A stretch of 55,271 nt of DNA from UBA1014 sp964344035 (GCA_964344035.1 CAYFLK010000019.1:1-55271); one strand, 5' to 3'. Numbered from the stretch's first letter, positions 15,613 to 24,691 are shown. Notes: a model not told the origin generated them from the letters alone. Translations and numbers: made by a program.

Positions 15613-18489
15613 TTATGCACGATAGATTTTACAAAGAGAGCATTTGGTTTCCTGCATGGCCGTGACCGAGTCATATCCATAAGTCATGGCCGTGTTGGCG
15701 GCTTCACCCAAAACATAGGGATCGGCACCCGGCGGGTAATTGCCACGCAGGTCTCTGCCTTCAAAATGACCGCCGAAATGGAAAGGCATGAAGACCACTC
15801 CCGGGGCAACTCTTCTGGTGATCATCGCTTTCACCTTCACGCGGGCGCCTTCCGCCCCTTCAACCCAGACATCCTGACCGTCGCCGATGCCGTTGTTGTT
15901 GGCGTCCTTGGGATTGATTTCCGCGAACATATCCTGCTGCAGTTCCGCGAGCCAGGGGTTTGAGCGGGTTTCGTCGCCGCCGCCTTCGTATTCGACAAGG
16001 CGTCCGCCAGTCAAAATCAGTGGATACTGTTTCGAATAGTCGGTGGCCTGGATGCTCATGTAACGGGTCGGCAGCCGATAAAAGCTCTTTCGGTCCTCAT
16101 AGGTAGGATATTTGCTGACCAGGTCCCGCCGACTGGTGTAAAGCGGTTCGCGGTGTATCGGTACCTGGTCGGGGAACGTCCATACCACCACCCGCGCTTT
16201 GGCATTGCCGAATGGTGCACAGCCGTGCTTGATGGCAACACTCTGGATCCCTCCGGAGCGGTCGGTTTTCCAGTTCCTGCCATCGGCCATTTTCTGTTCC
16301 TCCGCGGTCAGGTCATTCCACCAGCCCAAACGCTTGAGCATGTCGGCGGAGAATTCCGGATGCCCGTCCCGCAGTTCGTTGCCCACCGGGTAGGAACCTT
16401 CGGCAAGCAGGGTCTCCCCGTTGCGTTCGACACCAAACCGCGCGCGGAAGTTGAGCCCCCCCTCGGCAACCGGTTTACTGGGATCGTAAAGGTTCGGCGT
16501 ACCCGGATGTTTCATATCCGCTGTTCCCCAGCAGGGCCAGGGCAGACCATAATATTCTCCGTCAGCAGGACCCCCTTCGGCTTTCAAAGTGGTTGTGTTG
16601 AAGGTGTGCCAGTTCTGCTGCTGGGTTTTCATCCTTTCCGGACTCTGCCCGGTGTACCCGATGGTCCACATCCCCTTGTTGAATTCCCGGGTGATGTCCT
16701 CGATGTTCGGTTCGTCGTTTGTGACCTTGATGTGCTTGGTCAACTGCTGGTGAAAACCGAGCCGCACTGCCAGTTTGTACATGATCGTGTGGTCCGGCAG
16801 TGTTTCGAAAATCGGCGCAATCACCCGGTCCCGCCACTGCAGGGAGCGGTTTGACGCGGTGACCGAACCGTAAGTTTCGAACTGGGTTGCGGCCGGCAGC
16901 AAGTAGACCCCGTCTGTTCGATCATGCATGACCGCGGATACCGTGGGGTATGGATCGATGATGACCATCAGGTCCAGTTTCTCCATGGCCTGTTTCATCT
17001 CCTTGCCACGGGTCTGGCTGTTCGGGGCATGTCCCCAGAAGACCATCGCCCGGACGTTGTCCTGCTGCGCGATGTTCTTTTTGTCTTCCAGCACTCCGTC
17101 TATCCAACGCGACACCGGGATACCCTTGGTGAACATCGGGGACTTGTCTCCCTCATAGGCATTCTGATCGAAACGCGACTGCACCCATTCATAATCAAGG
17201 TCCCAGACACGCGACCAGTGCTTCCATGAACCGGGTTTCAGACCATAATAACCGGGCAGGCTGTGGGAGAGGATACAGAAATCCGTCGCCCCTTGAACGT
17301 TGTCATGGCCCCGGAAGATGTTTGCCCCTCCGCCGGACTTACCCATGTTGCCAAGCGCCAGCTGAAAAGCACAATATGCCCGTGTGTTGTTGTTTCCGAT
17401 TGTGTGCTGCGTTCCGCCCATGCACCAGATGAAGGTGCCCGGACGGTTTTCCGCCATCATCCGGGCGGCCTTTTTCACCGTGGCTTCATCGGCCCCGGTG
17501 ACCCGTTCGACTTCGTCCGGGGTCCATTTGGCCACCTCGGCGCGCACCTGGTCCATGCCGTACACACGCTGGTTGATGAATTCCTGATCTTCCCAGCCGT
17601 TTTCAAAGATATGCCACATCATGCCCCAGATGATCGGCACGTCAGTGCCGGGGCGGATACGGACAAAATGATCCGCGTGCGCGGCGGTGCGGGTGTAACG
17701 TGGTTCTATGACCAGCAGCTTGGCCCCGTTTTCCTTCGCCTTGAACAGGTGCAGCAGGGAAACCGGATGCGCTTCGGCGGGGTTACCGCCGATGATCAGC
17801 ATCGACTTGCTGTTGTGAATATCGTTGTACGAGTTGGTCATTGCCCCGTAACCCCACGTGTTAGCTACGCCGGCAACGGTGGTGGAGTGACAGATCCTCG
17901 CCTGGTGATCGACGTTGTTGGTGCCCCACATTCCGGCAAACTTGCGGAACAGGTAGGACTGTTCGTTGTTGAATTTCGCCGAACCGAGCCAGTAAACCGC
18001 GTCCGGACCGGATTGCTCGCGAATTTGCAGCAACTGGTGCCCCACTTCATCGATGGCCTGGTCCCATGAAACCCGTTTCCATTTGCCCCCAACGAGTTTC
18101 ATCGGATACTTGAGCCGCCGCTCCCCGTGTCCGTGTTCCCTTACCGAGGCGCCTTTTGAACAATGCGCGCCGAGGTTGAAAGGATGGTCGAACGCCGGTT
18201 CCTGACCGGTCCAGACGCCGTTTTGCACTTCGGCATAAATCCCGCAACCCACCGAACAGTGAGTGCAAACCGACCTGACCGTTTCTGTCTCTCCTCCCTG
18301 TCCACCCGGGGAAGCCGCGTGCGCCTTTTTCATCATTCCCGGGGTTAACATGGAAGTCAACGCGGCGCTTCCCACCGTTAATCCGGAGTTGCGTAAAAAG
18401 GTTCTGCGATCAACTGAGACGCCTTTGAACGCACCCTGTGTGCCTGGGGCATTTTTTCGGCTGATGCCGGATTTTTTGATCAACTTCAT
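15613..18489 (-). CDS. fdhA: Formate dehydrogenase catalytic (alpha) subunit, cysteine type, Tat-exported
   Basis: 958 residues. It oxidises formate to CO2 at a bis-MGD molybdenum or tungsten centre. The N-terminus has a twin-arginine signal (DRRTFLRNSG at ~27-36, hydrophobic segment, AHA cleavage site near 58), so it works in the periplasm. A [4Fe-4S] site is seen at C75, C78, C82 and C110. The metal ligand is Cys200 in ARICHSTTVAG, where E. coli enzymes have selenocysteine, and His201 follows. The C-terminal MopB-type domain includes LILTGGRLVEYEGGGDETRSNPW. The ATG at 18489 follows GGAG at 8 nt; the longer frame from 18558 lacks this. It belongs to the Fdh3-like group by its neighbours. 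Confidence 0.96.
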   Translation of the reverse strand: MKLIKKSGISRKNAPGTQGAFKGVSVDRRTFLRNSGLTVGSAALTSMLTPGMMKKAHAASPGGQGGETETVRSVCTHCSVGCGIYAEVQNGVWTGQEPAFDHPFNLGAHCSKGASVREHGHGERRLKYPMKLVGGKWKRVSWDQAIDEVGHQLLQIREQSGPDAVYWLGSAKFNNEQSYLFRKFAGMWGTNNVDHQARICHSTTVAGVANTWGYGAMTNSYNDIHNSKSMLIIGGNPAEAHPVSLLHLFKAKENGAKLLVIEPRYTRTAAHADHFVRIRPGTDVPIIWGMMWHIFENGWEDQEFINQRVYGMDQVRAEVAKWTPDEVERVTGADEATVKKAARMMAENRPGTFIWCMGGTQHTIGNNNTRAYCAFQLALGNMGKSGGGANIFRGHDNVQGATDFCILSHSLPGYYGLKPGSWKHWSRVWDLDYEWVQSRFDQNAYEGDKSPMFTKGIPVSRWIDGVLEDKKNIAQQDNVRAMVFWGHAPNSQTRGKEMKQAMEKLDLMVIIDPYPTVSAVMHDRTDGVYLLPAATQFETYGSVTASNRSLQWRDRVIAPIFETLPDHTIMYKLAVRLGFHQQLTKHIKVTNDEPNIEDITREFNKGMWTIGYTGQSPERMKTQQQNWHTFNTTTLKAEGGPADGEYYGLPWPCWGTADMKHPGTPNLYDPSKPVAEGGLNFRARFGVERNGETLLAEGSYPVGNELRDGHPEFSADMLKRLGWWNDLTAEEQKMADGRNWKTDRSGGIQSVAIKHGCAPFGNAKARVVVWTFPDQVPIHREPLYTSRRDLVSKYPTYEDRKSFYRLPTRYMSIQATDYSKQYPLILTGGRLVEYEGGGDETRSNPWLAELQQDMFAEINPKDANNNGIGDGQDVWVEGAEGARVKVKAMITRRVAPGVVFMPFHFGGHFEGRDLRGNYPPGADPYVLGEAANTAMTYGYDSVTAMQETKCSLCKIYRA

Positions 18490-18564
18490 CGTCGTATCTC
18501 CATCCTGTTGGGCAAATGGTTCTATAGAAACGTGCGTTATCTGGCTGTGAGCCGCCAATTCCTG

Positions 18565-18771
18565 CTAGAATGCCGCGGAATCATAATAGTTTTTGATGTG
18601 CGTGCTTAAATGATATCCTCTGCCTGTTTCATCCTCACTGCCGCTTGCGGCAGCCGCGGTTTCAGGTTCAATCAGCTTTCCAGCCGTAGCCGCAACAGCT
18701 ACTCCGCTGCCGGCTGCAAACACTCCCCGCAAAAAACCTCTGCGTCCCGTGGTTGTTTCCTTTTTTTTCAT
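18565..18771 (-). CDS. Formate dehydrogenase region TAT-signal peptide protein
   Basis: 68 residues: a twin-arginine motif GRRGFLRGVF near the N-terminus, a hydrophobic stretch GSGVAVAATAGKL and a short polar tail ending HIKNYYDSAAF. This matches the small family found just upstream of fdhA in many Fdh3-type operons (the formate-dehydrogenase-region TAT target). Its role is not established; help in Tat export or assembly of the catalytic subunit is the usual guess. It starts with an ATG after GGAG at 6-nt spacing and is the first gene after the sigma-54-like promoter at 18817. Confidence 0.88.
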   Translation of the reverse strand: MKKKETTTGRRGFLRGVFAAGSGVAVAATAGKLIEPETAAAASGSEDETGRGYHLSTHIKNYYDSAAF

Positions 18772-18816
18772 CGATATCTCCGAAAAGGGAAATGAATGGT
18801 TGACTCCTTACTTATG

Positions 18817-18832
18817 AGCAATTATGAGACCA
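18817..18832 (-). promoter_or_regulatory. Sigma-54 (-24/-12) promoter candidate for the fdh structural operon
   Basis: Minus strand reads TGGTCTCATAATTGCT: GG and GC elements separated by exactly 10 nt, with TTGCT in the -12 box as in the consensus TGGCAC-N5-TTGCW. The predicted transcript start is near 18806, about 35 nt before the TAT-peptide ATG. Confidence 0.6.
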
Positions 18833-19020
18833 GTATTTCTGGGAAATTAATTTAAAATAAGGACAAATATTACCAAAGGCTGCGGGAAATGCTTTGAGTT
18901 TTGTCCCGCTCAGTTTCCTGAAAAGCGAAGTCTTCCCATTTTTGCCCCAAATCGATGCAGGCCACATCAAGCGCGGCTCGTAAGTAGAGTTGAGTGTGTT
19001 GAAAGGGTTGAGGGAATATG

Positions 19021-19611
19021 TCAGGCAGGCATGGACAAGTAGCGCTTCTCAAACTGGAAAAACTCCGTCCCCAGCGACCCGACCGCGCGGTAGAAGCAGG
19101 CATTCTCGGATTGTTCCAGATCGCTGAAGAATCTTCCCATCCAGGGCTCCAGGTGAGCCGTAAAAAAGTTCCTGGCCGCGGATTCTGAATGTTCCTCGGA
19201 TTCAATCAGCATGGCCATCACTTCACACAATGCTGCCGCATGGTCTTCCGGTTCATGAACCCCTTCCTGTCTTTCAAACCCCAGCCGTTTCAAGTCCTGG
19301 CGCAGAATCCCCAGGGGTTTTTCCATCAGGTAGCCGGTCATGTACCAGGAAGCGAAGGGTACCAGTTCCCCGCGTCCCAACCCGATAAACAGGGTGTGGT
19401 ATTCATGCTCCAGCGCATCCTCGGAAACGCTGTTTCCAGCCAGTTTAAGCATCGCTAAAGCGCGTCCCAGAGGCCCCGAACCGTTGGCGGAAACAACGTC
19501 CTCGATTCCGGCCAGCATGTTCAGCAAATCTTGTTCCGGCACCTTGCGCAGCAATCCTCCCAGCAATACGTACATGCCGCTGCGCAAATGATCTTCTTTG
19601 TAAATATTCAT
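19021..19611 (-). CDS. TorD-family molybdoenzyme chaperone
   Basis: 196 residues, all helical in composition. TorD/DmsD-family features are EHEYHTLFIGLGRGELVPFASWYMTGYLMEKPL in the centre (E-Y-x-x-L-F-x-G and P-x-x-S-x-Y equivalents) and EPEDHAAALCEVMAML (the E-P-x-D-H motif). Such proteins bind Tat signal peptides and hold the apo-enzyme until cofactor insertion; here the client would be FdhA. It follows the polyferredoxin gene by 66 nt on the same strand. A 249-nt gap with a sigma-54-like promoter separates it from the structural operon. No clear ribosome binding site precedes the ATG. Confidence 0.88.
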   Translation of the reverse strand: MNIYKEDHLRSGMYVLLGGLLRKVPEQDLLNMLAGIEDVVSANGSGPLGRALAMLKLAGNSVSEDALEHEYHTLFIGLGRGELVPFASWYMTGYLMEKPLGILRQDLKRLGFERQEGVHEPEDHAAALCEVMAMLIESEEHSESAARNFFTAHLEPWMGRFFSDLEQSENACFYRAVGSLGTEFFQFEKRYLSMPA

Positions 19612-19677
19612 GGGTGATGCAGATGTATGATTTTTTTGGGTGTGCCTGCGTTTCTTGAAGACAATTGCAACCGCTCT

Positions 19678-21330
19678 TCAAACTGGAAGAGAACCTCCGC
19701 CGTCTTGGAACATATCGACAACCCGGCAGTCTTCGCACATTTCCAGTCGCTTGATTGATTCGGGATTGGAATACATGTGGTGACCGCGCAATTGCTTGCT
19801 GATGCGTTCAATCACGCTTGGAGTCGCGAAAGGTCTGCCGCATTCGATGCAGCAAAAAGGGTCCTCCTCGTGCAGCACGCGTCTTTCTTCCCTTCGATCA
19901 GGAGCAAGGAGCAAACGCGGATTAAGGCTTACTGCCTTTTCCGGACAGGACGAAACACACATTCCGCATTGGATGCACGCGCTTTCATGAAATTTCAGTC
20001 TGGGGTGATCTCCACCCGAGGAAAGGGCCGAGGTTGGGCACACCGAAGCACATGCCATGCAAAGTGTACATTCCGGGGCATTCACCAGGACCTCTCCAAA
20101 CTGACTGCCAGCGGGAAGGTTTATGACCTCCGCACTCACTGATGCGCAAGCATGCAAATGATCAAGGGCTAAAAACAGGCTCCGGCGTTTTTCGTTGAGT
20201 CCGATAAAATCGGCATGCGGAATGTCCGGCATCCCATCGTCCGTTTCCCGCAGATCAATGTCCGCTTCCCGGTCCCTGGAGATCCAGGTAATAGACTGAC
20301 GAGGAAATCCCAGCGCGTGGAGGATACTGTGCGCGACCGTGATTCGGCCCAGGATTTCCGCTTCGACACTGGGCGTCACCTGGGGCGAATCGAGCAGATA
20401 CACTTTCCAGGCGCCGAAGGCCAGCGCGGCAAACCAGATATCTAGACCGAGGCTGCCGATTTCTTCCACTTCCACTGGGAGCAAGTTTGCCGGCAGCAGT
20501 TCGATAACGTTTTGCAGCCGCTGAGCCCCGGAGCCTTCATCGTAAAACAGCAGGCAAGAGCGCTCTCCTCCGGATTCATGGTAAGTGTTGAGCAGGACCC
20601 TTAAACGGTTCAAAGTGTCCGCCGGTTTAGGAAAGGCGTAAGTGATCGCATCGGTCGGGCAGGCGCTCGCGCACACGCCGCCCCCCTGGCACAGGTATGG
20701 ATCAATTTCGACTTTCTCTCCCGAGGAAGTGATGGCCAGGGCTGGGCAGACATCCAGGCAACGTCGGCATCCCGGCTGGCCGTTACGGGAATGGGCGCAG
20801 GCGTATTCCTCATTCTGTACAAAAACCGGTTTTTCAAAATCGCCTACCTGTTCAGGCAGTTCAGAAAGGACCTTCGCGATCAGTTCCTGGCTGTTACCCG
20901 ACGCATGGTACCCTTGCGGTTTTGTTTCCATGCCCAGCAGGGGGTCACTATTCAGGTCTAGTATCAGGTCGAAATGTTCCCGGTCGATATCCACCACCCG
21001 GGACAGGTTCATGTTGCCCTGTGCAGTCTCCAGCGTCACGGTAAAACAGCCCAGATACCCGATTATTTTGACTTCCAGGTTCTGGCTGTAGAGCACCTTC
21101 ACTCCTTCAAACTCCTCTTCCTCGCCGCGTCCGATGCGAAGGATGCTGATGCGGAGACCACTGTTGTTGAGCGCTGAAAGAGCCTCCATTAGCGGCTTTT
21201 CATCGGCCCCGATGATCAGCAAATGCCCCTCAGAATGCAGAGGTATCAAGGACGTTGGTGTCACCGATACGTCTTCGACAGCGGCAAACGCTTGTTCCCT
21301 CGCAGCGCGGTTCACCAAATACTTGTCCAT
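19678..21330 (-). CDS. Multi-[4Fe-4S] accessory protein of the formate dehydrogenase locus
   Basis: 550 residues with several ferredoxin clusters: CRRCLDVCPALAI (~205), CQGGGVCASACPTDAI (~230), CTLCMACASVCPTSAL (~427) and CIQCGMCVSSCPEKAV (~458). A C-terminal CCIECGRPFATP...CEDCRVV arrangement could bind a further cluster or zinc. Between the ferredoxin pairs lies a Rossmann-like region without an obvious active site. Genes of this type sit beside DUF3305/DUF3306 and TorD genes in Fdh3 loci and are thought to assist maturation or electron supply in the cytoplasm. That assignment is by context, not direct evidence. Confidence 0.82.
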   Translation of the reverse strand: MDKYLVNRAAREQAFAAVEDVSVTPTSLIPLHSEGHLLIIGADEKPLMEALSALNNSGLRISILRIGRGEEEEFEGVKVLYSQNLEVKIIGYLGCFTVTLETAQGNMNLSRVVDIDREHFDLILDLNSDPLLGMETKPQGYHASGNSQELIAKVLSELPEQVGDFEKPVFVQNEEYACAHSRNGQPGCRRCLDVCPALAITSSGEKVEIDPYLCQGGGVCASACPTDAITYAFPKPADTLNRLRVLLNTYHESGGERSCLLFYDEGSGAQRLQNVIELLPANLLPVEVEEIGSLGLDIWFAALAFGAWKVYLLDSPQVTPSVEAEILGRITVAHSILHALGFPRQSITWISRDREADIDLRETDDGMPDIPHADFIGLNEKRRSLFLALDHLHACASVSAEVINLPAGSQFGEVLVNAPECTLCMACASVCPTSALSSGGDHPRLKFHESACIQCGMCVSSCPEKAVSLNPRLLLAPDRREERRVLHEEDPFCCIECGRPFATPSVIERISKQLRGHHMYSNPESIKRLEMCEDCRVVDMFQDGGGSLPV

Positions 21331-21352
21331 ACTTTGCTTTCAATTTATTTCA

Positions 21353-22039
21353 TTAAACGGAATTGTTCGGGGGTTTCCGGAAAGATGCTGTTTCGGGATC
21401 CTCTTCCGGGTTTTCTTCAATCGGTTTGAGGGAAGGTGGTTCCCGGGCAGGTTTTTCATTTCCTCCAGACACGGTCTTTTCAACCGCATCAACTTCATGC
21501 TCTTCCGTTTTGGATTCCGCAACATGCGGGTATGATCCAGGGTTTTCTCCAATTGTTCCGTCCTCACCGGAATGCTCATCGTCTTCCCCGGGATCTCTGT
21601 GAGTTCGTGTCCGTTCCCTGAACTTCATTTCTTCGGTAATTAAATCACCGAGGGCGGTGAAGGTTTTGAAGTCCTCATCATAATCGTCCAACCCGTCACT
21701 GACGTTGAAAACCGGACTGGCAAAAAGTTTGCGTAGCGCCAGTTTGCGCACTGATTCACTGACATTTTCTGAAAAAAACGGGCTGTAGTCTGATTCAGGA
21801 GTCAAACTCTCCAGTGGAGGCAGCTGTTTCTCTTCCACTTCATCAACAACCGGTTCCGGATGCGACAATGAACTTGGGGATGCAGACCGCGGAGGTTTTC
21901 CGCGTGACCCATCCCCGGTTTCGTTTTCGGATTCCCCGCGGACTTGTTCCAACCGCTCAGACCAATGGTCCAGTAACCGTTTTACAGGTTCCCCTGTCTC
22001 AGTTTCAGGCGGATCAGGTGGTTCATTATTCAAATGCAA
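21353..22039 (-). CDS. DUF3306 family protein
   Basis: 228 residues, strongly acidic and proline-rich, probably disordered at both ends. The conserved core is LTPESDYSPFFSENVSES followed by RKLALRKLFASPVFNVSDGLDDYDEDF, characteristic of DUF3306, a family found almost only in formate dehydrogenase clusters. The C-terminal 80 residues after the core are rich in Glu, Asp and Pro and look poorly conserved. Function is unknown; a regulatory or scaffolding role in enzyme maturation is possible. It lies 6 nt after the DUF3305 gene and 22 nt before the polyferredoxin gene, one operon. Confidence 0.88.
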   Translation of the reverse strand: MHLNNEPPDPPETETGEPVKRLLDHWSERLEQVRGESENETGDGSRGKPPRSASPSSLSHPEPVVDEVEEKQLPPLESLTPESDYSPFFSENVSESVRKLALRKLFASPVFNVSDGLDDYDEDFKTFTALGDLITEEMKFRERTRTHRDPGEDDEHSGEDGTIGENPGSYPHVAESKTEEHEVDAVEKTVSGGNEKPAREPPSLKPIEENPEEDPETASFRKPPNNSV

Positions 22040-22045
22040 CTCCGC

Positions 22046-22534
22046 TCATGTTTTCCTTTTTCGCTTGTATCTCTTTTCAGGCATATAATTGCGCAAAACA
22101 AATTCTTCCAGCCAGCGGTAGATTTCCGGGGCCATTGATACCGGGTATACTTCTTCATCACTTTCCTGATAGGCATTTGCTTCGTCATAGCTTGCGGTGA
22201 CCAGAAACGGTTCGGGGATGTGCGTCACTTCATTGGGACGACAGATGACAAAGATCAGCGGCTGCTCGGACATCAGGTTGTGGTAATAGCTTTCCGATTC
22301 GTCCATATACAACCTGAGGGTTAGCCCGGACCAGAGAAATTGATCATGGTCTGTTTCCGAAATAACTCGCTCGACATGTTTGACCTGGTGATCCAAACGG
22401 CTGTTGATCATCACCCCCAGTGCCCGCCAGCTTTCGTCGGTCCAGGGATTGTTGGAAATGCTCCGTCGCTCCAACATCACCGTAACTGGAAATTCGGGAG
22501 GACCCTTGTCGGGGATCGATTGCGGCTGCATCAT
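22046..22534 (-). CDS. DUF3305 family protein
   Basis: About 162 residues. The DUF3305 pattern is visible in VMLERRSISNNPWTDESWRALGV, LRLYMDESESYYHNLMSEQPLIFVI and the C-terminal PEIYRWLEEFVLRNYMPE. A basic KRYKRKRKT tail ends the protein. The family accompanies DUF3306 in Fdh loci; its function is not known. I place the start at the double ATG at 22534 and not at 22696, because a well-matched sigma-54 promoter (22569-22584) lies just upstream and would start transcription near 22558. It is the first gene of the accessory operon. Confidence 0.85.
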   Translation of the reverse strand: MMQPQSIPDKGPPEFPVTVMLERRSISNNPWTDESWRALGVMINSRLDHQVKHVERVISETDHDQFLWSGLTLRLYMDESESYYHNLMSEQPLIFVICRPNEVTHIPEPFLVTASYDEANAYQESDEEVYPVSMAPEIYRWLEEFVLRNYMPEKRYKRKRKT

Positions 22535-22568
22535 ATCATCTTTTTGTGAAATAGCCTTGCATTCCTGA

Positions 22569-22584
22569 CGCAAGTTGAGTACCA
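22569..22584 (-). promoter_or_regulatory. Sigma-54 (-24/-12) promoter candidate for the accessory fdh operon
   Basis: Minus strand reads TGGTACTCAACTTGCG: GG and GC elements exactly 10 nt apart and TTGC in the -12 box. The predicted start of transcription, near 22558, leaves a leader of about 24 nt before the DUF3305 ATG. Confidence 0.65.
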
Positions 22585-22776
22585 CATGGCACTGAGACTT
22601 CAAAATCGTGTAATTTGCGATACGGAAGCAGGGGGGAGAATTTAAATCCAGGAAAATCCGGGGGACGACTGCGTCAAAATGTCCCAGCCGCCACACTCAT
22701 CCGGGACGATATTTCCCTGCCTGAACCTTTGTGAATGACAACCGTACAAGCAGGGGATAAAGAGGAAAGGAATAAT

Positions 22777-23700
22777 ATGAAAACGAAAAATCGCCCACTT
22801 CAACCGAGGATGAGCCAGGCCTGCCAGGAACCAACACCCCTTATCAGCGTGATGGATGAGTACGGCAACACCCGGGAATTGCATATAACCGGCGAAAGGC
22901 CCTTGACCCTTTACGTTGACAAAAGGGAAATCGTGACCCTGATGACACTGGGCAGTCATCCGGAACTGCTGACCCTGGGCTATCTGCGCAACCAGGGGTT
23001 CATCAGGGACGCAGCGGAAGTCCGTTCGGTCCAGGTGGACTGGGACGTGGAGGCAGCGGCAGTAACCACCTGGGACGGGATTGACGGGCTTGAGGAACGG
23101 CTCTCACGGCGCACGGTGACTACCGGGTGCGGACAAGGCACCATTTTCGGTTCAATGATGGAGGAGCTGGAAAACATTCAGCTTCCACGAATCACACTGC
23201 CCCAGTCGGTACTTTACCGCATGCTCAAGCGGCTTCGAGAATGCAACAGCATCTACCGGCAATCAGGAGCGGTACACGGATGCGCGCTATGCAAGGGGGA
23301 TGAGGTGCTGGTTTTCATTGAAGATGTCGGTCGCCACAATGCTGTCGACGCGATTGCTGGGAAAATGATGCTGGACAGTACAGAGGGATCGGACAAGATA
23401 TTTTACACCACCGGCAGACTGACCTCGGAAATGGTGATCAAGGTCGCCCAGATGGGAATACCTGTGCTCGTTTCGCGTTCGGGCGTGACCCAAATGGGTT
23501 TAGAACTGGCGCGAAATATGGGAGTGACCCTGATTGCCCGCGCGGGCGGCAAACACTTCCTGGTATACCACGGCAGCGACTCCATCGTCATGGATGTCGA
23601 ACTGCCAGAGAAACCTTTTACACGGTTCAGCACCGATACCGGCACCACGTTTGAAAATACGCAAAACGCATTTGGCCGTTCAATATCCGCTGCGGGCTGA
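22777..23700 (+). CDS. fdhD: FdhD sulfurtransferase for formate dehydrogenase
   Basis: 307 residues from the ATG at 22777, which follows AGGAAAGGA. FdhD moves sulfur from the cysteine desulfurase to the molybdenum cofactor and is required for formate dehydrogenase activity. Recognisable segments are ERPLTLYVDKREIVTLMTLGSHPE, TTGCGQGTIF, SGAVHGC, FIEDVGRHNAVDAIAGKMML, YTTGRLTSEMVIKVAQMGIPVLVSRSGVT and TLIARA. The usual CxxC near residue 120 is reduced to one Cys (TTGCGQG), while a CALC pair appears later after the conserved VHG. It is divergent from the accessory operon and 5 nt before the next gene. Confidence 0.95.
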   Translation: MKTKNRPLQPRMSQACQEPTPLISVMDEYGNTRELHITGERPLTLYVDKREIVTLMTLGSHPELLTLGYLRNQGFIRDAAEVRSVQVDWDVEAAAVTTWDGIDGLEERLSRRTVTTGCGQGTIFGSMMEELENIQLPRITLPQSVLYRMLKRLRECNSIYRQSGAVHGCALCKGDEVLVFIEDVGRHNAVDAIAGKMMLDSTEGSDKIFYTTGRLTSEMVIKVAQMGIPVLVSRSGVTQMGLELARNMGVTLIARAGGKHFLVYHGSDSIVMDVELPEKPFTRFSTDTGTTFENTQNAFGRSISAAG

Positions 23701-23705
23701 AATCC

Positions 23706-24617
23706 ATGAACATGAACCCCGAAACTGCACGGTATATGACGGTCCGGCAGGTGGCGGAATTCCTGCAGTTGAATGAAAAAAAAGTATACGCCCTGGCCGC
23801 GGAAGGAGAAATCCCATGCACTAAAATCACCGGGAAATGGATGTTCCCGCGTGAATTGATCGACCGCTGGATGCTCGAATCCGCGCATGGAGGGGTGCTA
23901 ACAGACCGCCTGGTTGTTGCCGGAAGTGAAGACCCGCTGCTTTACCGGGCGCTCCTGCGCATGTCACATAACATGCAGACACACGCACTGATCAGTTACA
24001 CCGGGACGGGAACCCGCCTGGGACTGGGCTTGATGGCGGCACACCGGGCTGACGTCTGCTGCATGCACTGGGGACCTGCCGAGGAAAGCCAAATGCGGCA
24101 TCCAGCATTGCTGAGTCATTACACACAGCACCGGAACTGGACACTGGTAAGGGCCTGCAAACGGGAACAGGGAATCATGTTGCATCCGGGTCTGTTTGAA
24201 TCCGAAACTGATGCGGAGAAAGTACTCAAATCAGGAATTCGCTGGGTCATGCGTCAGGACGGTTCGGGATCGCAGCGGTTTCTGCACGAAACTCTCACTC
24301 AGAGACAAATGACCCTCGACGATTTGCGGATTGAAGATACTGCTTTTTCAAACCGGGAGGCGGCGTGCATGATCAACCACGGACACGCAGACGCAGCACC
24401 CGGGGTCCGTGGAGTGGCAAATGAATTCGGGCTTGGTTTTGTTGGTATCGGGTGGGAAAATCTGGACTTTGCCGTCAGCAGGGAGGTTTACTTCCGTACC
24501 CTTTTTCAAACCCTGCTGGAGTGCCTGAAATCCCCCGAAATCGGTAAGATGGCGGTGGAACTCGGAGGATACGAGATGGAAGATACCGGGGACCTTGTCT
24601 GGGGCGGCCAGTCCTGA
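23706..24617 (+). CDS. HTH plus PBP-like domain regulator, molybdate/tungstate-sensor type
   Basis: 303 residues. The N-terminal ~60 residues are an excisionase/MerR-like winged helix (RYMTVRQVAEFLQLNEKKVYALAAEGEIPCTKITGKWMF). Residues ~65-300 form a PBP-like domain with SYTGTGTRLGLGLMA, MRQDGSGSQRFLHE and ADAAPGVRGVANEFGLGFV. This pairing is typical of proteins near molybdenum enzyme genes, suggesting control in response to molybdate, tungstate or cofactor state. It is the second gene after fdhD (5-nt gap) and shares its ligand-binding fold with the C-terminal half of the MoeA fusion at 9829. DNA target and ligand are inference. Confidence 0.82.
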   Translation: MNMNPETARYMTVRQVAEFLQLNEKKVYALAAEGEIPCTKITGKWMFPRELIDRWMLESAHGGVLTDRLVVAGSEDPLLYRALLRMSHNMQTHALISYTGTGTRLGLGLMAAHRADVCCMHWGPAEESQMRHPALLSHYTQHRNWTLVRACKREQGIMLHPGLFESETDAEKVLKSGIRWVMRQDGSGSQRFLHETLTQRQMTLDDLRIEDTAFSNREAACMINHGHADAAPGVRGVANEFGLGFVGIGWENLDFAVSREVYFRTLFQTLLECLKSPEIGKMAVELGGYEMEDTGDLVWGGQS

Positions 24618-24691
24618 CTGGGGCGTCTTTCAGCAGGGCGCTTCAAACAGGATTGTTCAGCACAGGGAGACATGTTTCACAGAGAAAAAAT

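Noticed and set aside
17880..17900. Selenocysteine at the formate dehydrogenase active site
   Set aside because: The codon at the metal-ligand position reads Cys (ARICHS); no in-frame TGA is present in fdhA.
16153..18069. Long plus-strand open frames opposite fdhA
   Set aside because: They are antisense to a strongly conserved catalytic subunit, lack ribosome binding sites and recognisable domains; a common effect of GC-rich coding sequence.
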